Program-made: the position numbers and the translations under genes
Notes under the pieces: model-generated
The model's database searches: none
What the model was told of the DNA's origin: nothing
What the model saw: the letters and a program-made list of their open reading frames with translations, nothing else
Part shown: positions 32,876 to 43,350 of the stretch, one piece after another
Numbering within the stretch: the first letter of the stretch is position 1
How the letters are laid out: each line of letters opens with the position of its first letter
Assembly: GCF_000024225.1 (NCBI RefSeq)
Contig: NC_013203.1
Span: 930,001-994,000 of the forward strand
Length of the DNA: 64,000 bases
Reading direction: 5' to 3'
Source: Lancefieldella parvula DSM 20469
GTDB taxonomy: Bacteria; Actinomycetota; Coriobacteriia; Coriobacteriales; Atopobiaceae

Positions 32876-33418
32876 CTAATAGTCTGTCTGACCAGGGCGA
32901 GCGCCAGAAGCCAGCGCTTCTTTATACTCTCGCAATGTCTCCATACGGGCGCCTGGTCCCAAGTGATCAGGCATAGTTACTCCGTTAATGTGGTCAATCT
33001 CATGCTGCAAACAAACGGCAAAAAGGTCTCCTTCTGCCTCATAGCGCATCAAATCACCGTCAAGGTTATATGCGTGAACGACAACGTGGCTTGGACGTGT
33101 AACAGGAACGGTAATGCCTGGGAATGAAAGACAGCCCTCTTCATACACACGAGGTTCACCGTCCGCAACTTTAATCTCTGGATTAATGAGCACAAAAGGG
33201 TTTTCTTGACCGTTTGGGTAATCAACGTCAATGACTACCATGCGCTTCATATAGCCAATCTGAGGACCAGCTAGACCAACGCCGTCGGTGGCATACATAA
33301 CTTTAAGCATATGCTCAGCCATCTTGCGAACATCGTCGTTAATATCGTCAATTTCTTCGCACTTTTGGCTCAGACGAGGGTCTGGCCAAAGCACCATATC
33401 ATCAATTTCAGAACTCAT
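32876..33418 (-). CDS. def: Peptide deformylase
   Basis: Metal-dependent enzyme that removes the N-formyl group from new proteins. All three family motifs are present in the 180-residue protein: GVGLAGPQIG, EEGCLSFPG and QHEIDHINGV, which gives Cys, two His and the catalytic Glu. A longer acidic C-terminal helix follows. It begins eight bases after priA. Confidence 0.97.
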   Translation of the reverse strand: MSSEIDDMVLWPDPRLSQKCEEIDDINDDVRKMAEHMLKVMYATDGVGLAGPQIGYMKRMVVIDVDYPNGQENPFVLINPEIKVADGEPRVYEEGCLSFPGITVPVTRPSHVVVHAYNLDGDLMRYEAEGDLFAVCLQHEIDHINGVTMPDHLGPGARMETLREYKEALASGARPGQTDY

Positions 33419-33426
33419 AACAATCC

Positions 33427-35739
33427 TTACATCATGTCATAAGCATCAACATCTAACGTCATGTTGATACCCACTCTTTTATCAAGTGAAGCAGCACATT
33501 GAGAAAGAATTTCTCCCACCTGAGCGTCTATGGGAGATTTTACTAAAATGTGTCTGCGGTACTTATCTTTTACCTTAGCCTTTACACAATCAGCAGGCCC
33601 CAAAATCTCCCATCCGGATTGCGCATCTAACTTTGCGTGAAGAGCATCTGCCATCTGATCTGCTACGCGACGAACTTCTTTTTCTGAAGCACCCCAGAAA
33701 AGCACATTAGACAAGCGCGAGAAGGGCGGATAAGCCCCTTCTCTTCTTTCTTTAAGCTCTGCATCCAAAAACGGACGCCTATCATGAGTCACAACAGAAG
33801 CAATGGCAGGATGTGTTGACCAGTACGACTGAATGATAACTTTACCCGGCTTTTCTCCCCTGCCTGCACGGCCAGCAACCTGTTCCAGCAAGTCAAATGT
33901 TCTCTCAGCTGCTCTAAAATCTGGCAGCTTAAGCATGGTATCAGCATTAATAACACCAACCAAGGTAACGTCTGGGAAATCCAAGCCTTTTGCAATCATC
34001 TGCGTACCAATGAGCACCGCTCCAGGGGTTGCATCAAAGAGCTCAAGAAGTCTCTGATGTTCTCCCTTTTTGGCCGTGGTATCAGCGTCCATACGAATAA
34101 TTGGTGCATCGCCACCAAGCAGAAGCTTTAACTCATCTTCTACACGCTGCGTTCCCACGCCATATGCACCCATATAACGGCTGCCGCAGTTTGGACATTT
34201 GCTGGAAGGATTAGGGTACGCACGCTGAGACCATTGCCTACCACAGCTGTGACAGACCAGAGAATGCGTGCGCTCATGGTACGTGAGAGACGTCGAGCAA
34301 TGCGGACATTCGGGCACACAACCACACTCACGACACATCAAAAAGTTTGCAAATCCACGACGATTAAGGAGTAGAACGCTTTTCTCGCCACGCTCTGTTA
34401 TTTCTTGAAGCGCAAGAGCAAGAGCTGCCGAGAAAACCGATCTGCCTCCGTTTTTGAACTGAGAAGCCATATCAACTACCTGGACCTGCGGAAGCACCGC
34501 CACGCCAGGCCTCTCGGTCATGGCAACGCGCGTCCAGTTGGTACCACGCCAACTTCCTTGAGCCGTTCGGTAGAGGCTCTCGAGTGAAGGTGTTGCAGAA
34601 CCAAGCACCAGAGCGGCACCGCGCAGACGCGCCATCTGAGCAGCAACTTCTCTTGCATGATAGCGTGGAAGTGAATCCTGCTTGTAAGAGGCCTCATGTT
34701 CCTCATCAATGATGTAAAGACCAGGATTTTTGATCGGTGCAAATAATGCAGAACGTGCACCTACTACCACGCGAGCCTTCCCCTGCCTAATCAAATCCCA
34801 CTGGTCAAAACGCTCACCGAGTGAAAGCTTTGAGTGAAGAACAGCCACCTGCTCACCAAAACGTGAGCGGAATCGGCCAACTGTTTGTGCGGTAAGAGAA
34901 ATCTCTGGGACAAGCACCACAGCACCCTTACCAGCTGCTAAAGTCTTCTCAATTGCAGAGAGATACACCTCAGTTTTACCTGAACCCGTTACACCATCAA
35001 TAAGCACAACATCGCCCTGGGCAGCAGTTTGTGCAGCCTCAATTGCTGCAAGAGCGGATTTTTGGCCTTCAGTAAGCTGCTGAGGGCGTGGCGCTACGCC
35101 ACTTGAAAGCGTAGTTCCCAATCCCTCTTGGCTTCCGCGAATTTGTCGCTGAGTGCGGACCTCAACAATGCCTTTTTTCTGCAGCGCAGTAACCGCGCTA
35201 CGAGCTCCTGGAATTGTGGCCGAGAGCTCGGATAACCTCATCGCACCTTGCGCCAACGCCTCAAGCACCGAGCGTTGCTTGCTCGCATTTGCCGCAGGCG
35301 TAAAGTTGGTTGCCTTTTCAGTCAGCTCAACCCAACGCTCATCAACAGGACCAGATTTCTCACAAACAAGCTGCCATGGAGATTCTGCGTCCTTTCTGGT
35401 GACTTTAACCTTTTGACCAGGTGCTAAAAACGGATGTAATGCGTCTGCGTAACTGCAAGCGTATTCTTTGCTCATCCACTCTGCTGCCTGCGCAGACTGC
35501 TCATCAAACGCTGAACCTGCCAGGACTTGCGTTATCGGAAGGACGCGCGAAACATCCAAACCTGAAGACACGCTGTCTGAGACGCCTACGATATAGCCAA
35601 CAACCTGCCTATGAGAAAACGGCACTAAAACCGTTGTTCCCACAACCGCAGTCTCTTCCAAAGAACTTGGAATAGCGTAGTCAAACGTGCCAGAGAGAGC
35701 ACGAGTTGGTATGTCTAAAACAACATGTGCAAAAGGCAC
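33427..35739 (-). CDS. priA: Primosomal protein N' (PriA helicase)
   Basis: Replication-restart helicase. The N-terminal DNA-binding domain (HVVLDIPTRALSGTFDYAIP) is followed by the helicase core with DGVTGSGKTEVYL, IIDEEHEASYKQ and motif VI. A zinc-binding insert follows (CRECGCVPECPHCSTSL, CHSCGRQW, CPNCGSRYMG). The frame is open to 35862 inside addA, but AAGGAGG eight bases before the GTG at 35739, just after the addA stop, makes that the real start (770 residues). Its place after addAB puts end repair and restart in one operon. Confidence 0.93.
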   Translation of the reverse strand: MPFAHVVLDIPTRALSGTFDYAIPSSLEETAVVGTTVLVPFSHRQVVGYIVGVSDSVSSGLDVSRVLPITQVLAGSAFDEQSAQAAEWMSKEYACSYADALHPFLAPGQKVKVTRKDAESPWQLVCEKSGPVDERWVELTEKATNFTPAANASKQRSVLEALAQGAMRLSELSATIPGARSAVTALQKKGIVEVRTQRQIRGSQEGLGTTLSSGVAPRPQQLTEGQKSALAAIEAAQTAAQGDVVLIDGVTGSGKTEVYLSAIEKTLAAGKGAVVLVPEISLTAQTVGRFRSRFGEQVAVLHSKLSLGERFDQWDLIRQGKARVVVGARSALFAPIKNPGLYIIDEEHEASYKQDSLPRYHAREVAAQMARLRGAALVLGSATPSLESLYRTAQGSWRGTNWTRVAMTERPGVAVLPQVQVVDMASQFKNGGRSVFSAALALALQEITERGEKSVLLLNRRGFANFLMCRECGCVPECPHCSTSLTYHERTHSLVCHSCGRQWSQRAYPNPSSKCPNCGSRYMGAYGVGTQRVEDELKLLLGGDAPIIRMDADTTAKKGEHQRLLELFDATPGAVLIGTQMIAKGLDFPDVTLVGVINADTMLKLPDFRAAERTFDLLEQVAGRAGRGEKPGKVIIQSYWSTHPAIASVVTHDRRPFLDAELKERREGAYPPFSRLSNVLFWGASEKEVRRVADQMADALHAKLDAQSGWEILGPADCVKAKVKDKYRRHILVKSPIDAQVGEILSQCAASLDKRVGINMTLDVDAYDMM

Positions 35740-35752
35740 GTTTCTTGCCTCC

Positions 35753-38700
35753 TTAAAGCTGTGGTTGATGGTTTGCATCAAATGCGTATCGAGCAACGTG
35801 TGGCTGACCAGCCTCTTCAATCTCAACACAGACAAACGCGCACTCAACCTTAGTAAATCCACGTTGCATCAAAACGTAAGCATAGAAGTTTGCTTGCATC
35901 TGATGATGCTCATAAATTTGAGCGGCACTAAGGCCCTTATCACCCGTTTTATAGTCAACTACCAGCGCATCTTTGCTTCCCCTATTATAAGCGAGAAGAT
36001 CGATAGCTCCTTCTACATAGTTCCCATATTCAGAATCAACCTGCAGCGTAAAGGGAGACTCCGCAATAACCACATCATGAGCTAAAGCTTCTTGTCTTAT
36101 TTCAGAGTTACTCCACAATTCAAGTGCTTGTTTGACTCGTGATACCGCACGCTGAGGAACGCTATTCTTCAAGCACAATCTATCAATAATTTGTTCATCA
36201 ACCTTAGACTGAGTCTCAACCATAATCTGAGCAAGCTCGTGGAAGGCTGAACCAAGGCTGGTTGGGTCTACTCCATCATCAGCTAATGTGCCAGGCAAAA
36301 CAACGGAAGCTTCAGTTGCTGGTTGAGGGTTGTCTGCCTCATGTCCTTGACTTACTCCCTTGAATTCTTCCTCAAGCTTTTGGTTATTCTCACTCTCAAA
36401 ATTCTCTGCCATTTGTTGGTGAGCTGATGAATAACTAAAGAAGCCTTTTCGCTGGTCATACGTAGTCTCTGAGGCAACGCTTAGTTCTGCCTTTTCATAA
36501 ATGTCAAACGTTTCAACAGCTTGAGAGTATTTCTCTTCTCTTGGGTTGACATCAGAAGGTTCAACCAACTCTAAACCTTCAACCTGAATCGGCTCATCCT
36601 TCTTGCCAGAACCCTCAACCACACGCATGCAACCAGCAAGATTGCCGCCATATTCAAATAAATGCTCACCAGCAGAAAGTGGTGTCTCTTCAAACAAGGC
36701 ATCTGTAATCTTGCGTGTATAACGGGGACTAATTCCCTCTTTAGTGAGATCAATAGTTGAGGTAAGAATGACTGCTTCTCGAGCGCGTGTTAGAGCAACA
36801 TACAAACAGCGATTTTGCTCCTGCTCTTCAGCCTCATTCTCTTGAGCCTCCAAGAACATTCTCCACTTAAGAAGATTCTTACATTCATCAATACTTGTAG
36901 GAACCTCATGACAGCCGTCATACAAATTTTTGAGTTTTTTAGAACTGCTAGAGAATGCAATTTGATACGAATTATCTTTTTTAACATGCAAAAATGGTTC
37001 ACCGCCAGCTGATGCCTTAGGACCAGAAACTGCCCCCACAACAGCAACAACAGGAAATTCCAATCCCTTAGATGCGTGAATAGTCATAAACGTGACTGCA
37101 TTTTGAGTGCTGCTATGAAGCACCTTTGGTGACTCTTTAGCCGTACCGCACCACTCACTAAATGCCTTTGCAACTGAAGCAATACCAACGCTTAACTCCT
37201 TTTGCAAACTATCAATCTGCTCAAGAGCTGCAAAAATATTTGCAATCTTTGACTGTCCCTCATTGCCCTTATTTTGAAGGCGAGAAATCCATCCAGCATC
37301 AAGAACTACTTTTTTAAGAACGTCTGAAACTCTATTATTTGAGAGGGAGCTACGAGCATCACTCAAAATCTCTAAAGCATTTTTAAGCTTCAGACTTATC
37401 TCAAAAGGTGGATTAAACGCGTCATTTACCAATGACTCCGCGATATCTCTATTAGTAATCTTCTGTCCATTTTCTCCAAAATTAGTACCTAGTAGAAGCA
37501 AATCTGACGCATCAAGATTAAAAATTTCGCTCGAGAGTACAGGAAATAGTCCTTCGTATGAATCGTACATATTTGCGAGTGTCTGTAAAAGACTGCCAAT
37601 CAGTTCAACCTCAGGCTGCTCACCAAAAGTTGAAGCTCCAGAAACCACGCTTTCAATTCCAAAGGTACGAAGTGCCTCAATATAAGGCTGTGCCTCTTTA
37701 ACCGATGACATCAAAATTGCAACATCTTTTGCTTGGATATTCTCATCCTGCATAAGCGTGTTAATTCTGTCCGCAAGTTGATGGGCGACAAGTTGTTTTC
37801 TTGAAATATCATCGCCCGGCTTAGAGCTTCCTGACTTTACAAATTTTGTTACTTCAAAATACACTCGTGGTGAATGAGCAATGAACGGAGTTGTAGGCTC
37901 TTCTCGCCCAGCGGACAGATCCATAAAGTCAGCAATCATGCCATCAGCACTACAAACTTTTGCAACAAATCGCAAAATCTCATTATGGCTGCGGAAATTA
38001 TCTACAAGACGGGGTTGTAAATCTTCTGGAACCTCTGCTTGACGTCTGAAGAACACATCAACATCAGCGCCGCGAAAACGATAAATTGACTGCTGCGCGT
38101 CACCAACTGTTGTGAGATATTGGGCATCTTTACCCGAGAGACTCTTAATCATCTGCACTTGCTGCTGGTCTGTATCTTGGAACTCATCAACCATTACAAG
38201 CTTGAATTTATCTGTGTAAACAGCCGCAATCTCCGGATGCTCTTCAAACACCTTTGCCGTTAGATGCAAAAGATCATCGTTATCAAGGCCGCCAATAGCA
38301 AGTTTCTTCTGTTTAAAGAGCTTGTAGACCTGCTCTGTAACATCTTTCAGACGTTGACCCTCAGACACATCCTGAATAAGCCCAAATAAAGAGCTACAAA
38401 CTTTAAGCTGGTACACAGCTTCATCTCTTACCATTTTTATTTCTTTTGAAGATCGAACGGCCTTGACGGCTTTTCCCAGAGCCTCCCAAAACGCCTGGTC
38501 AAAATCAGTGAGCGAGAGGACCAAGTGTTGCTGCAATTTACTTAAAAGCTCAGATTGAACACTCTGTAGCTGCTCTGCTTCATCTGGTTTCTTTTCAGCA
38601 ATTGCGGCCTTGAACGCTTCAAGTGCACCACATAAACTCTCAAGCTCTGCTTTTAGAACATCCAGGTCAGAGCTGTCCCCTACAAACGAAATAGAATCTA

Positions 38701-39250
38701 TTCCTAGAGGAGATGACTGAGCATACGAGATCAGCGTTTCAATACGGGACTTCAGCGCATCTCTGTTCCCTGCGTAAGTAGAAAGGAATTCAGCATAGCT
38801 TTCATCTTGAGAAAGCTCCCTGAGTACTTCTTCAATAGATATGGTAACCAGCTGATTTCTGGTCATGTCGTCAATGATTTCAAACTCAGGATCAAGATCC
38901 AAATCAAGTGCATGGATCTTTAAGATTCTGCTACACATACCGTGGATAGTACTAATCCACGCATCATCAACCTGCAACGCAGCGCTATGCAGGCCTTCTT
39001 TTTCTAAAGCTTCCCTAACGCGTTCCTTAATTTCTGTAGCTGCAGCATTGGTAAACGTAATAATCAATGCCTGGTCAAGACTACTCAAGTACGGCTTTCC
39101 ATCAGCTCCAGAGCCTTCTTTTAAAGCCCACACAATTCTCTGTGTAAGCGTAAAAGTTTTTCCTGAACCAGCACCTGCTGCAACAAAAAGAGGCTTATCA
39201 AGCGTCTTGATGGTCTTCTCTTGACCAGGCGTATAACGTGTATCAGCCAT
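35753..39250 (-). CDS. addA: AddA-like helicase-nuclease (UvrD family, PD-(D/E)XK C-terminus)
   Basis: Large subunit of an AddAB/RexAB-type complex that resects double-strand breaks. The 1165-residue protein has FVAAGAGSGKTFTLTQR (Walker A), VMVDEFQDTDQQQ (motif II) and a VGDAQQSIYRFRGAD motif. VTFMTIHASKGLEFPVVAVV and YVALTRAREAVIL are motifs V and VI. At the C-terminus, GAIDLLAYNRG and LVVDYKTGD hold the nuclease residues. The region around 860-960 is acidic and variable. It lies six bases after addB, with GGAGG before the ATG. Confidence 0.92.
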   Translation of the reverse strand: MADTRYTPGQEKTIKTLDKPLFVAAGAGSGKTFTLTQRIVWALKEGSGADGKPYLSSLDQALIITFTNAAATEIKERVREALEKEGLHSAALQVDDAWISTIHGMCSRILKIHALDLDLDPEFEIIDDMTRNQLVTISIEEVLRELSQDESYAEFLSTYAGNRDALKSRIETLISYAQSSPLGIDSISFVGDSSDLDVLKAELESLCGALEAFKAAIAEKKPDEAEQLQSVQSELLSKLQQHLVLSLTDFDQAFWEALGKAVKAVRSSKEIKMVRDEAVYQLKVCSSLFGLIQDVSEGQRLKDVTEQVYKLFKQKKLAIGGLDNDDLLHLTAKVFEEHPEIAAVYTDKFKLVMVDEFQDTDQQQVQMIKSLSGKDAQYLTTVGDAQQSIYRFRGADVDVFFRRQAEVPEDLQPRLVDNFRSHNEILRFVAKVCSADGMIADFMDLSAGREEPTTPFIAHSPRVYFEVTKFVKSGSSKPGDDISRKQLVAHQLADRINTLMQDENIQAKDVAILMSSVKEAQPYIEALRTFGIESVVSGASTFGEQPEVELIGSLLQTLANMYDSYEGLFPVLSSEIFNLDASDLLLLGTNFGENGQKITNRDIAESLVNDAFNPPFEISLKLKNALEILSDARSSLSNNRVSDVLKKVVLDAGWISRLQNKGNEGQSKIANIFAALEQIDSLQKELSVGIASVAKAFSEWCGTAKESPKVLHSSTQNAVTFMTIHASKGLEFPVVAVVGAVSGPKASAGGEPFLHVKKDNSYQIAFSSSSKKLKNLYDGCHEVPTSIDECKNLLKWRMFLEAQENEAEEQEQNRCLYVALTRAREAVILTSTIDLTKEGISPRYTRKITDALFEETPLSAGEHLFEYGGNLAGCMRVVEGSGKKDEPIQVEGLELVEPSDVNPREEKYSQAVETFDIYEKAELSVASETTYDQRKGFFSYSSAHQQMAENFESENNQKLEEEFKGVSQGHEADNPQPATEASVVLPGTLADDGVDPTSLGSAFHELAQIMVETQSKVDEQIIDRLCLKNSVPQRAVSRVKQALELWSNSEIRQEALAHDVVIAESPFTLQVDSEYGNYVEGAIDLLAYNRGSKDALVVDYKTGDKGLSAAQIYEHHQMQANFYAYVLMQRGFTKVECAFVCVEIEEAGQPHVARYAFDANHQPQL

Positions 39251-39256
39251 AATAGC

Positions 39257-42200
39257 TTACCTCCTCTTGTCACATAGTTTTACTGGGCAATACTTACACG
39301 CATCCTTATCGCAAGGATTGGCTCGGACATCTCCAGAAAGCATAGCTTGAACCTTCTGCGCAATTAAATTCTCCCAAGCGTCCAAAAAGTCTGCAAACTC
39401 TGCAGAATTTTGAGACACAACCATAACCGCCTGGTCCCTGAGCTTTTTATCTTCCGGATGTATGTTCCAAATATGTTCTGTTGCCGCTTCTGTTGCCATA
39501 CCCGCAAGAGCAAATGAAGGCTTATCTTTTTGCTCTTTGGTGCCCAGATAAATTGCGGCAACTGACTCAAGCTCATACTTGGTGAGCTGTTTTCTCATAA
39601 TCTGAGCATATATTGCGGACTGCACATGCCTTGGCAAGACCTCTTTTGAAACTTCACTATCCAGACTTAACTTTGCTGAATAAGCCTTCAGATCTTTTGT
39701 CCCCTTGTGCTTATAGTCAATAATAAGTGCCTGACCATGAGCGTTTACATCTACGCGGTCGATCGAACCAGTAAACTGAGCTCCTGCATACTCAACAACA
39801 TTTTCTTCTCTACCAAAACGAAGCTCAAAGAATCTGGGTTGATAACCAATAAAGTGCGAAGCTTCAAACTCGAGAAGATCCTTAAGATTTTCTCGAATAT
39901 TCTCAACCTGTTTTCTTTCTTGAATGCTATGCGGAATAAGCTCATTTGAAGATGCTCGGTTAATGTTGTTAAACTGCTCATCCCACACCTGAGCAAAACA
40001 GCTGTCTAACACTTGTTTTGCATGATCTAAGTTATCAGTTGTAATCCTAGATCCGGCAACGTCTTGCAAAAGTACGGATTCAACTGCCGTATCAACCTCA
40101 GTCACATCACAACCAAGCGCTTCTGCTAAAAGCGTTGCGTGTGTGAGCTCTAGTACACGATGGATAAAAGTACCCATCTGCATTGGAGCAAACTCAGTGT
40201 CTACCTGAGAAATCTTGATGCGACGTTGTGTGAACCATTTGTAGGGGCACTCAAGATACGTTTCAATTTGAGAAGCGGAAAGAAGCGGAAGTCCTTCTCG
40301 CGAGACCTCAATAAGACCCTGTAATTCCTGCTCAAGAGTCTCCCTAGTCAAATGACGTGGGAGTACCACAATATTTTTGAGTTTAGAGTCAATCTCACCA
40401 GATTCGATTGTTGGAAGTTCAGCAACACGTTTTAGATCTGAAGCTTGAGGCAACAGGTTTACCAGCACCTCTTCTTCTCCGCGCACAAGCCCCGTCTTCT
40501 TTGCATAGTCTTTTGGATAGCATGCTTTGACTTCACTGAGAGCCACCGCATTAAAGACATCTTTTTGCTCTACTTTTTCAAATGCAACGCTGGTAGAAGC
40601 GGTTGCAAGCGCCGTATAAAAATCTCTTTGGTACCGTGCAAACTCTGATACCTTAGGCGTTTTACTAGCATGGCGAACAAACTCTTGAAGAGCACCGTCT
40701 GATGCCTTAACGCCAAAATTCAACGTATCCATGCCCTGGAAAATGACGGCATCAAAAGAATGAGCTTGGCTCACGGGAGCGATTAACACCTGAATATCAG
40801 ACTTAATACCATTAGAAACAGGCATCATGACCGCCTGATCTTTGCAGAGATCCATAAACGATTTGAGTGTCTGAGGAGTGAGCTTTAATCCTGCCTCATG
40901 AAGCTCTTGAGCAGAAGAAACAATCTTGCTCATTACCTTAAGCGACTCTTGATTTTGAAGAGACTGAAGAGTCAACTCTTTAGACTGAGCAACCTCTGAC
41001 TGCTCATCAGATATTTCTGCTGAAAGATGTTCAATAATACGCTGGGCTGCAGAACCAATTCTGCCCAGCTCAAGGCTCTTGATGGTCTCTGCGCACAGAC
41101 GTGAACTCATAGCTGCTTTAGAAAGCGTCTCAAGCACTCTAGTAGCATATAGCGTTCTGTTACCACGCCAACTCTTATCCAGCATCCATGCGCGCTCAAC
41201 GCTTATGCCTGAAATAGGAGAAATCAAATAATCCGTAAGGGTATGCGGAGGCCACCACGACATATCCCCCATCTGGTGATCGGATGCCTGGTAGTCAATG
41301 TTTTTCTCGAGCTCTGCGCGTTCACTGAGCGTAACATACGCATCAATCAAGCTGGCAAATGCACGACCTGCAAGTGAATCCTGAATACGCACCGAACGCC
41401 TATAGTGAACAGCAATTCCCTTAGCTGCAAGTTTTTGCGAAAGCGCATCCCAAACCCTTTGCGGATTTGAAGTGTACACAACAAAGCTCTTGCTGCCAGA
41501 CTCTACGCACTGAGAGATATACCTGCTTATAGACTCTGCCTCGGCATGCTGGCCCAGCGGCGACAAAAACGTTACCGCACCGCTCGGCGTAATCTTATTG
41601 CCCTCCTTGGCCCTAAACACACTGGCGAGAAGATCGTTGAGCTCCTGGCTTTTTGCGGCTGGCGCAGGCTCCGCATCCACACGACAATCGCATCCCGGGC
41701 CTCCGACCAACTCCAGCTGCTGCTCTGCTGCATAACCTGCAGGTCCTTCTGGCACGTAGAGAGAAAACGTCACATCACGCTTCTGCGCTAGCTTACGCAC
41801 AAACTTAAGACGCGCCTCCGAAAGATCTTCAACTCGCGAGAAAATCAGTGCAGGTCCTTGCGCTGGAATGGACTGCAGTAGATAATCCAGACACTGGCAC
41901 ACCTCGACATAAGACTTTTCTTCAAGCAGTGCCTTGTAGCGCTCTAGCACCTTACAAGCACTCATCTGACCAGCAGAAAGTTGACCAGAGGCCATAATCT
42001 GATCAAGCTCTGTAAGATACTCTGGAGCAAGCTTAGACAGAAGCTCCACAGTACCCTTGCTATTATTCAAAGTGCCTAGCTCATCAGCAGACATTCCATC
42101 CAAAATCTGCTGGAAAAATACCTTGCGAAGCGTAGTTGAAAGCAGACGATCAGAGCTTCCGTACAACTTCCATTGGTCGCGCATCCACTCGTCAAAAGTT

Positions 42201-42385
42201 GAAACATTCACGCCAACAGAAAGCTCTTGGATGGATCCAAGTTGTCTCTTAACTAACAAAACAGCATCGGGAGAAGGCACTATAAGCCAAGCAGAGCCCC
42301 ACCTCTCAAGTGAAGCCCTTAGCTGCTCTTGAACAGAGTTTGATAAGAAAGCACCTGTTTGTTGTTTGTACAGAAGCAAGCTCAT
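39257..42385 (-). CDS. addB: AddB-like subunit (PD-(D/E)XK nuclease, Fe-S type)
   Basis: A 1042-residue partner of AddA. The N-terminal helicase-like region has no intact Walker A (WLIVPSPDAVLLVKRQLG in its place), so it may be closer to RexB than to B. subtilis AddB. The C-terminal part has SASQIETYLECPYKWFTQRR, TGSIDRVDVN and LIIDYKHKG of the nuclease. It ends with CDKDACKYCPVKLCD, which together with the upstream Cys can hold a 4Fe-4S cluster. In characterised AddAB the B subunit reads Chi through a dead helicase site. First gene of the operon; GGAGAGG precedes the ATG. Confidence 0.88.
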   Translation of the reverse strand: MSLLLYKQQTGAFLSNSVQEQLRASLERWGSAWLIVPSPDAVLLVKRQLGSIQELSVGVNVSTFDEWMRDQWKLYGSSDRLLSTTLRKVFFQQILDGMSADELGTLNNSKGTVELLSKLAPEYLTELDQIMASGQLSAGQMSACKVLERYKALLEEKSYVEVCQCLDYLLQSIPAQGPALIFSRVEDLSEARLKFVRKLAQKRDVTFSLYVPEGPAGYAAEQQLELVGGPGCDCRVDAEPAPAAKSQELNDLLASVFRAKEGNKITPSGAVTFLSPLGQHAEAESISRYISQCVESGSKSFVVYTSNPQRVWDALSQKLAAKGIAVHYRRSVRIQDSLAGRAFASLIDAYVTLSERAELEKNIDYQASDHQMGDMSWWPPHTLTDYLISPISGISVERAWMLDKSWRGNRTLYATRVLETLSKAAMSSRLCAETIKSLELGRIGSAAQRIIEHLSAEISDEQSEVAQSKELTLQSLQNQESLKVMSKIVSSAQELHEAGLKLTPQTLKSFMDLCKDQAVMMPVSNGIKSDIQVLIAPVSQAHSFDAVIFQGMDTLNFGVKASDGALQEFVRHASKTPKVSEFARYQRDFYTALATASTSVAFEKVEQKDVFNAVALSEVKACYPKDYAKKTGLVRGEEEVLVNLLPQASDLKRVAELPTIESGEIDSKLKNIVVLPRHLTRETLEQELQGLIEVSREGLPLLSASQIETYLECPYKWFTQRRIKISQVDTEFAPMQMGTFIHRVLELTHATLLAEALGCDVTEVDTAVESVLLQDVAGSRITTDNLDHAKQVLDSCFAQVWDEQFNNINRASSNELIPHSIQERKQVENIRENLKDLLEFEASHFIGYQPRFFELRFGREENVVEYAGAQFTGSIDRVDVNAHGQALIIDYKHKGTKDLKAYSAKLSLDSEVSKEVLPRHVQSAIYAQIMRKQLTKYELESVAAIYLGTKEQKDKPSFALAGMATEAATEHIWNIHPEDKKLRDQAVMVVSQNSAEFADFLDAWENLIAQKVQAMLSGDVRANPCDKDACKYCPVKLCDKRR

Positions 42386-42491
42386 ACGTCACCTCTCCGA
42401 TTTTTCTTACTTCTTAAGTTACCACGCACACCGGACATAAATTAGAATCAAACTAAACAACAACTAAAAATCCCTCATCAAAAGGATTTTC

Positions 42492-43331
42492 ATGATTATT
42501 TTGCTTCCACCATCGTCAGGAAAAACCGCTCCCACCTCGGGACCTTCTCTTAATCTCTCATCGCTTTTGTTTGGCTCTGAGCTCACCAGCTGTCGAGAAG
42601 AACTTATCAAAGATCTACACCAAGTTTGCTCCCATGCAGACGCAGCTCAGGTGCTTAAAATTGGTCCGAACACCGTCAGTGACATAGCCGACAACCTGGA
42701 CATCTTTGAGGCTCCAACCACAACTGCGCTCAACCTTTATACTGGTGTGCTCTTTGAGGCTGCAAAATTCAACCAGACGCTTAAAAACGTCATGTTGGAA
42801 AACACGCAGAAAACAGTCGCACTACCAGCAGATATCCTCAACTCAGAAATCATGATTTTCTCTGGTCTCTGGGGCGTTGTAAGACCGCACGATCTTCTCC
42901 CCAACTATAGACTTTCTGCATCAATCAAGCTGCCCAACATAGGTACCGTTGCAACTTACTGGAAAAAGCAGCTCAATCCCCTGTTAGACGCCGCTCTAAA
43001 AGACCAAATAGTTGTGGATTGTCGTTCGGGAGAATACAGAAAGATGTGGACGCCTTCAGCAAAGCATCCTTGTGAGCTACTGCAAGTTGTTGTTCAGCGA
43101 GAAGATCCTCGTACTGGAAAGCGTAGTGTTGTATCGCATAACGCAAAACACATGCGTGGCGTACTCGCAGGCGCCCTCTTTGAGCGGCGAGCAAGCGGAA
43201 AGCTTTCTGGAGAAGTTAATACGTCTCAAATTGTAGAAATTGCAAGTAATCTACCAGGCGTAATTGATGTTGATGTAAGCGCAGCAAATGCTTCTGGAGA
43301 AGCGACGCTTACGTTAGTAACCAGCTTCTAA
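42492..43331 (+). CDS. yaaA: YaaA-family peroxide stress protein (UPF0246)
   Basis: A 279-residue protein of the YaaA/DUF328 family, in E. coli linked to lowering free iron during peroxide stress and shown to bind DNA. Family features are the early LLPPSSGKTA, IFSGLWGVVRPHDLLPNYRL, and HNAKHMRGVLAGALFE. AAAAGGA precedes the ATG. Read divergently from addB and convergent with the acyltransferase gene, only 19 bases apart, with no clear terminator between them. Confidence 0.92.
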   Translation: MIILLPPSSGKTAPTSGPSLNLSSLLFGSELTSCREELIKDLHQVCSHADAAQVLKIGPNTVSDIADNLDIFEAPTTTALNLYTGVLFEAAKFNQTLKNVMLENTQKTVALPADILNSEIMIFSGLWGVVRPHDLLPNYRLSASIKLPNIGTVATYWKKQLNPLLDAALKDQIVVDCRSGEYRKMWTPSAKHPCELLQVVVQREDPRTGKRSVVSHNAKHMRGVLAGALFERRASGKLSGEVNTSQIVEIASNLPGVIDVDVSAANASGEATLTLVTSF

Positions 43332-43350
43332 ACCAGACAGCGCTATCTTT

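Noticed and set aside
33427-35862. Longer priA start at 35862
   Set aside because: Would overlap addA by 110 bases; AAGGAGG before the GTG at 35739 is decisive.
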